Assembly: GCA_021790035.1 (NCBI GenBank)
Contig: JAJYIO010000004.1
Span: forward strand, 1 to 7,370
Reading direction: 5' to 3'
DNA: 7,370 bases
Source: a bacterium
GTDB taxonomy: Bacteria; Cyanobacteriota; Sericytochromatia; S15B-MN24; VGJW01
Below the pieces are notes generated by a model. The model saw only the letters and a list, made by a program, of their open reading frames with translations, did not search any database and was not told the origin of the DNA. Shown here piece after piece: positions 4,475 to 7,370 of this stretch (positions within the stretch are counted from its first letter, which is position 1; each line of letters opens with the position of its first letter). Made by a program: the position numbers and the translations under genes.

Positions 4475-6091
4475 ATGTTTCAAGCAACTAAAACAAATCT
4501 GGCGTGCCTGGCCTTCGCAGCGGTGGTGCTGATGAGCGCCCTGTCGCTCGTGGCTTGGTGCGTCTTGCTCCCGCCCGCGTCGGTCAGGAATCCGGCGACC
4601 TTGATGGACGTCGTTCCGGCGATCGGATTCCTGGCGCTGGGGATCGGTGGCGGCTGCCTGGGGTTCAAGGGTGTCTGGAACCGGGTCGCGCAGGGGGCCG
4701 GTGGGCTGGTCGCCGGGGCCATCGGGCTGCTGAGCGTCATCCGTTTCGCCTTGCGCCCGATCGGCTTGGGGGGCACGTTGGCGTGGGTGTCGGCCTCGAG
4801 CATGATCGGGGGGAGACCGGTTCCCCTGGTCGTCGCCGTCAGCCTCCTGGCGGCAGGGGCAGGCCTCGTGGGGATCGCCCTCTTTCCGGAGCGAAAGGCC
4901 ATCGTCGCCCTGGCTGCGACGGTACCGCTGGGGACCGGAGTCCTGGCTCTGCTGAACCTGTTCCCGCACCTCCATTTCTACGGCGATACGCCGGGTATGC
5001 CTCTGGGCGGCATCGGGATCCTGACCCGCATTTCTCTGGTGCTGTGGGGCTTCGCATCGCTGTTTTTGGCTTACGATCGGGACCCCAACAAGGTTGCCGG
5101 GCAGCCTCGATGGACCTGGCTCGTGGGCGCGGCCCTGGTGGCCATCGTGGCCGTCGGGGCGGACACCTTGAGCCCGAAGAGTTCTTCCGCGTCGAATGCG
5201 GTCCAGGTCATCACCGACTTCGCTTCGGCCGTTTTTGCTGGCCTGGTGCTCTTCACCTATCGCAACTTCGCCGTTGCGGCCGAGACGATGAAGACGCGCA
5301 ACGCCGAGCTCGAAAAGGCGCATCAGGCGCTGGTCGCTGCCGATCGCCACAAGGACGAGTTCCTGTCCGTGATCAGCCACGAGCTGAGGACGCCGCTCAA
5401 CTTCATCACCGGGTTCGTGAGCATCCTGGAGGATCGACTGACCGACCAGATGACGCCCGAGCTCAAGAATTACTTCGCCCGGGTCGACGAGGGGGCCGAC
5501 CGCATGCTCCACCTGGTGAACGATTTGCTCGATGTGGCGGGCATCCAGTCCGGGCGCCTCAGCCTGCGGCGCCAGCTCTGCAACTACCTGGACCTGGTCG
5601 AGAAGGTCTCGAGCCAGATGTTGATCCTGGCAGAGGCGCGCCAGATCCAGCTGGAATTCTCGGTCGAGCCCGATCTGGAATTGATCTCGGTCGATGAGAC
5701 CAGGATCTGCCAGGTCCTGGCCAACCTCGTCACGAACGCGATCAAGTTCACCGAACCCGGCGGCAAGGTTCTCGTCCGCGCTTTCGCGCGAGGCGACGAG
5801 CTCGTGACGGAGATCCAGGATACGGGAAGCGGCATCGCTGCCGAGGACCTGCCCAAGCTCTTCCAGCGGTTCCAGCAGGTGGACATGAGCTCCACGCGGA
5901 GGGTGGGCGGGACGGGCCTGGGCCTGTCCATATGCAAGGGCCTGGTCGAGCTGCACGGGGGCCGGATCGGCGTGGAGAGCCAGACCGGCAAGGGCAGCAC
6001 TTTCTGGTTTGTCTTGCCGCTGCCTGCCAGAGGCGCCACCTTGAAGGAACGCACGGTGGATACGCCTCTGCCGGATCGGGGCGCGGGCTAG
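4475..6091 (+). CDS. Membrane sensor histidine kinase, 8 predicted TM helices
   Basis: This inner-membrane kinase should autophosphorylate and pass phosphate to a response regulator. The N-terminal half holds about eight hydrophobic helices (near residues 9-32, 46-65, 74-92, 116-137, 142-163, 180-200, 214-232 and 244-261) with short loops and no large periplasmic domain, so it may sense within the membrane. A linker of probable coiled coil (264-292, ETMKTRNAELEKAHQALVAA) leads to HisKA with the H-box ISHELRTPLNF and phospho-acceptor His302. HATPase_c follows: N-box with Asn421 (VTNAIKF), G1 box DTGSGI (449-454), F-box LFQRFQQ, and G2 GGTGLGLSI (478-486). All catalytic boxes are intact; there is no PAS, HAMP or receiver domain. 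ATG 4475 is the first start after an in-frame stop; its ribosome binding site is weak. It lies 78 bases after apbE and 46 before the methyltransferase gene. No partner regulator is in the window. Confidence 0.93.
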   Translation: MFQATKTNLACLAFAAVVLMSALSLVAWCVLLPPASVRNPATLMDVVPAIGFLALGIGGGCLGFKGVWNRVAQGAGGLVAGAIGLLSVIRFALRPIGLGGTLAWVSASSMIGGRPVPLVVAVSLLAAGAGLVGIALFPERKAIVALAATVPLGTGVLALLNLFPHLHFYGDTPGMPLGGIGILTRISLVLWGFASLFLAYDRDPNKVAGQPRWTWLVGAALVAIVAVGADTLSPKSSSASNAVQVITDFASAVFAGLVLFTYRNFAVAAETMKTRNAELEKAHQALVAADRHKDEFLSVISHELRTPLNFITGFVSILEDRLTDQMTPELKNYFARVDEGADRMLHLVNDLLDVAGIQSGRLSLRRQLCNYLDLVEKVSSQMLILAEARQIQLEFSVEPDLELISVDETRICQVLANLVTNAIKFTEPGGKVLVRAFARGDELVTEIQDTGSGIAAEDLPKLFQRFQQVDMSSTRRVGGTGLGLSICKGLVELHGGRIGVESQTGKGSTFWFVLPLPARGATLKERTVDTPLPDRGAG

Positions 6092-6137
6092 ACGTGGCCA
6101 TCTCCTCATCACCCCTGCGAGGCTTCTTGGTCCGACC

Positions 6138-6779
6138 ATGAAATCTTCTGGAGACGATTCGGCCCGGATCGAGCAGTCCGCCGATGCACTCGGAGATGCG
6201 GCGCTCGAACCCTTCGAGGCTCTCTACCGACGCAAGGCCCCGGTGTGGGACATTGGCCGGCCGCAGGAGGCCGTCGTGGATCTGGCCAGATCGGGCCAGA
6301 TCCAGGGCAGGGTTCTCGACATCGGTTGCGGAACGGGGGAGAACGCGATCTTTTTGGCTGACCTCGGGCATGACGTCCTGGGGCTGGACATCGCGCCCAC
6401 CGCCATCGCGCAGGCGCGCCGCAAGGCGACCGAACGCTCCGTGGCCGCGAGTTTCGCCGTTGCCGACGCACGGGATCTTTTCGACCTCGGGCAAGCCTTC
6501 GACACGGTGATCGACTCGGGTGTTTTTCACGTGTTTGCGGACGAGGACCGGGCCCGCTTCGTCTCGAGTCTCGCCACCCTCTTGTCTTCCGGCGGGAGGT
6601 GCTTCGTGCTGGCATTCAGCGACGACGAACCTGGGACCTGGGGGCCGAGACGGGTCAGTGCGGCCGAACTCCGGGAGAGTTTCGCCGACGGCTGGCGGCT
6701 CGATGCGCTCGAGCCGGCCGAGTACGTCACCTTTCGCGGCCCGGCGAGGGCGTGGCTCGCCACCCTCACGCGTTGCTGA
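6138..6779 (+). CDS. Class I SAM-dependent methyltransferase
   Basis: A 213-residue protein with a complete Rossmann methyltransferase core: motif I VLDIGCGTG (59-67) binds SAM, the acidic residue closing strand 2 is Asp84 (LGLDIAP), motif II is AVADARDL (107-114), and DSGVFHVF (126-133) and LLSSGGR (148-154) follow. The upstream block WDIGRPQ (37-43) and the later S-D-D-E-P-G-x-x-G-P-R-R-V (161-173) place it in the broad group annotated as thiopurine/thiol methyltransferase-like (Methyltransf_25 type). It is a small-molecule methylator by family resemblance; the substrate cannot be read from the sequence. ATG 6138 leaves about 30 residues before the conserved core, the usual amount. Only a distant GAGG (6119-6122) serves as a ribosome binding site, so translation may be weak. 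It follows the kinase gene by 46 bases on the same strand and is probably the last gene of that unit. Confidence 0.9.
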   Translation: MKSSGDDSARIEQSADALGDAALEPFEALYRRKAPVWDIGRPQEAVVDLARSGQIQGRVLDIGCGTGENAIFLADLGHDVLGLDIAPTAIAQARRKATERSVAASFAVADARDLFDLGQAFDTVIDSGVFHVFADEDRARFVSSLATLLSSGGRCFVLAFSDDEPGTWGPRRVSAAELRESFADGWRLDALEPAEYVTFRGPARAWLATLTRC

Positions 6780-6827
6780 GGGCCTTGTCATCGGTGCTGA
6801 CGCGGCGGCCAGGCTGCCAGTCCTCTA

Positions 6828-6860
6828 CCTCTCCGGGAAAGGGGCGTGCCCCTTGAGAGG
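6828..6860 (+). terminator. Bulged 13-bp hairpin after the methyltransferase gene
   Basis: CCTCTC (6828-6833) pairs with GAGAGG (6855-6860), and AAGGGGC (6839-6845) pairs with GCCCCTT (6848-6854). A 5-base bulge CGGGA sits on the 5' side. The 2-base gap at the tip is too tight, so the innermost pair would open to a CGTG tetraloop. It starts about 50 bases after the stop at 6779 and probably ends that unit, though no T-run follows. The inner 16 bases are nearly palindromic and could instead be a protein-binding site. Confidence 0.45.
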
Positions 6861-6974
6861 CAGGCACAAGGAGCATGCTGCGACCCTCCTCGTCGAGGTC
6901 GACCGGGCTGGGCCGCCTGGTAGGAGCGCTACGGGTGGCGCATCTGCCGTGGACGGGGAATAATTTCCTGAATC

Positions 6975-6978
6975 GAGG
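6975..6978 (+). promoter_or_regulatory. Ribosome binding site of the GAF-domain gene
   Basis: GAGG at 6975-6978 lies within GAGGTGAT, a full match to the 16S tail complement. The codons GTG, ATG and ATG follow in frame at 6978, 6981 and 6984. ATG 6984 has the best spacing (5 bases). Confidence 0.6.
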
Positions 6979-6983
6979 TGATG

Positions 6984-7370
6984 ATGGGAGAGCCAGCCAC
7001 CGCACCCGAGGCCGGAGCCCGGGGCGGCGACCGACCTGGCTTCGATGCGGCCGAGAAGCTGATCCATGTGGTCCAGGAGCTGTCGATGGCTCGGGACATG
7101 GAGACGATCATGGCCATCGTCCGGCGGGCGGCTCGGGCGCTGACGGGAGCTGACGGTGCGACCTTCGTGCTGCGAGAGGGCAATTTCTGTTATTACGCGG
7201 ACGAGGATGCGATCGGGCCCCTGTGGAAAGGGGCCAGGTTTCCGATCGACGCCTGCATCAGTGGCTGGTCGATGCTCAACGGCAAGGCTGCGGTCGTCGA
7301 GGACGTATTCGCCGACTCGAGGATCCCGACGGACACGTATGCCCCGACCTTCGTCAAGAGCCTGGCCATG
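6984..7370 (+). CDS. GAF-domain sensor protein (partial, cut by right edge)
   Basis: The frame is open from a TGA at 6969-6971 to the end of the window, giving 129 residues. After a 20-residue Ala/Gly/Pro-rich start it reads as a GAF domain: a helix (AAEKLIHVVQELSMARDMET, 22-41), then RALTGADGATFVLREG (51-66), CYYADEDAIGPLWKG (69-83), FPIDACISGWSMLNGKAAVV (86-105), and IPTDTYAPTFVKSLAM (114-129). GAF domains bind small ligands or chromophores. This subtype (A-D-E-D-A-I-x-P-L-W-K-G, C-I-S-G-W) is usually at the N-terminus of a histidine kinase or another signalling output, but the output domain is beyond the window. It is separated from the methyltransferase by 200 bases with a hairpin, so it is probably a separate transcription unit. 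It could be a second signalling protein near the orphan kinase. Confidence 0.85.
   Translation, partial: MGEPATAPEAGARGGDRPGFDAAEKLIHVVQELSMARDMETIMAIVRRAARALTGADGATFVLREGNFCYYADEDAIGPLWKGARFPIDACISGWSMLNGKAAVVEDVFADSRIPTDTYAPTFVKSLAM

Noticed and set aside
4448..6139. Minus-strand open frame of 563 codons opposite the histidine kinase
   Set aside because: Longer than the kinase itself, but Gln/Arg/Asp-rich low-complexity sequence, whereas the plus frame has all histidine-kinase boxes.
5748..6791. Minus-strand open frame of 347 codons opposite the kinase end and the methyltransferase
   Set aside because: Shadow of two clear plus-strand genes; no motif.
1..7370. CRISPR array, tRNA, rRNA, complete insertion sequence or phage genes
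   Set aside because: No regularly spaced repeats, no cloverleaf-like or rRNA sequence, and no intact transposase, integrase or phage structural gene was seen on either strand.

Overview
The window is GC-rich bacterial DNA with densely packed genes, GTG and TTG starts and strongly GC-biased third codon positions. The long antisense open frames over every real gene are what such composition produces. The lineage cannot be fixed from sequence alone. A large environmental genome, for example Planctomycetota, Myxococcota or a GC-rich proteobacterium, would fit; this is inference.

Layout. (1) Positions 1-116, minus: a possible 5' fragment of a gene that runs off the left edge. (2) Positions 146-2305, minus: a 719-residue cysteine-free protein of unknown function with a Ser/Ala/Thr-rich N-terminus. 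(3) Positions 2306-3187: about 880 bases holding the upstream region of the leftward gene (AT-rich, overlapping inverted repeats, a direct repeat), a short trace of a possible transposase, a 70-codon ribbon-helix-helix-like gene followed by a GNRA-capped hairpin, and a second AT-rich promoter-like block leading into a structured 5' leader. (4) Positions 3188-6779, plus: four co-directional genes. These are an 88-residue Gly/Ser-rich protein, an ApbE-type FAD:protein FMN transferase starting 3 bases after the first gene's stop, an 8-TM sensor histidine kinase, and a class I SAM-dependent methyltransferase. (5) Positions 6780-6980: a gap with a strong bulged hairpin. (6) From 6984, plus: the start of a GAF-domain sensor protein cut by the right edge.

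How the genes may work together. The small protein and ApbE are almost certainly co-translated. ApbE enzymes attach FMN to Ser/Thr of target proteins. The small protein carries a segment (H-x-H-S-R-Q-A-x-x-G-G-x-G-x-x-G-G) that I associate from memory with DUF4266, a small-protein family often encoded next to ApbE. Its last residues also look like a degenerate flavinylation motif. This pair and its structured leader are the most promising candidate for something undescribed. The histidine kinase has all catalytic boxes but no response regulator in view, and the methyltransferase substrate is unknown, so a functional link among all four genes rests on gene order only.
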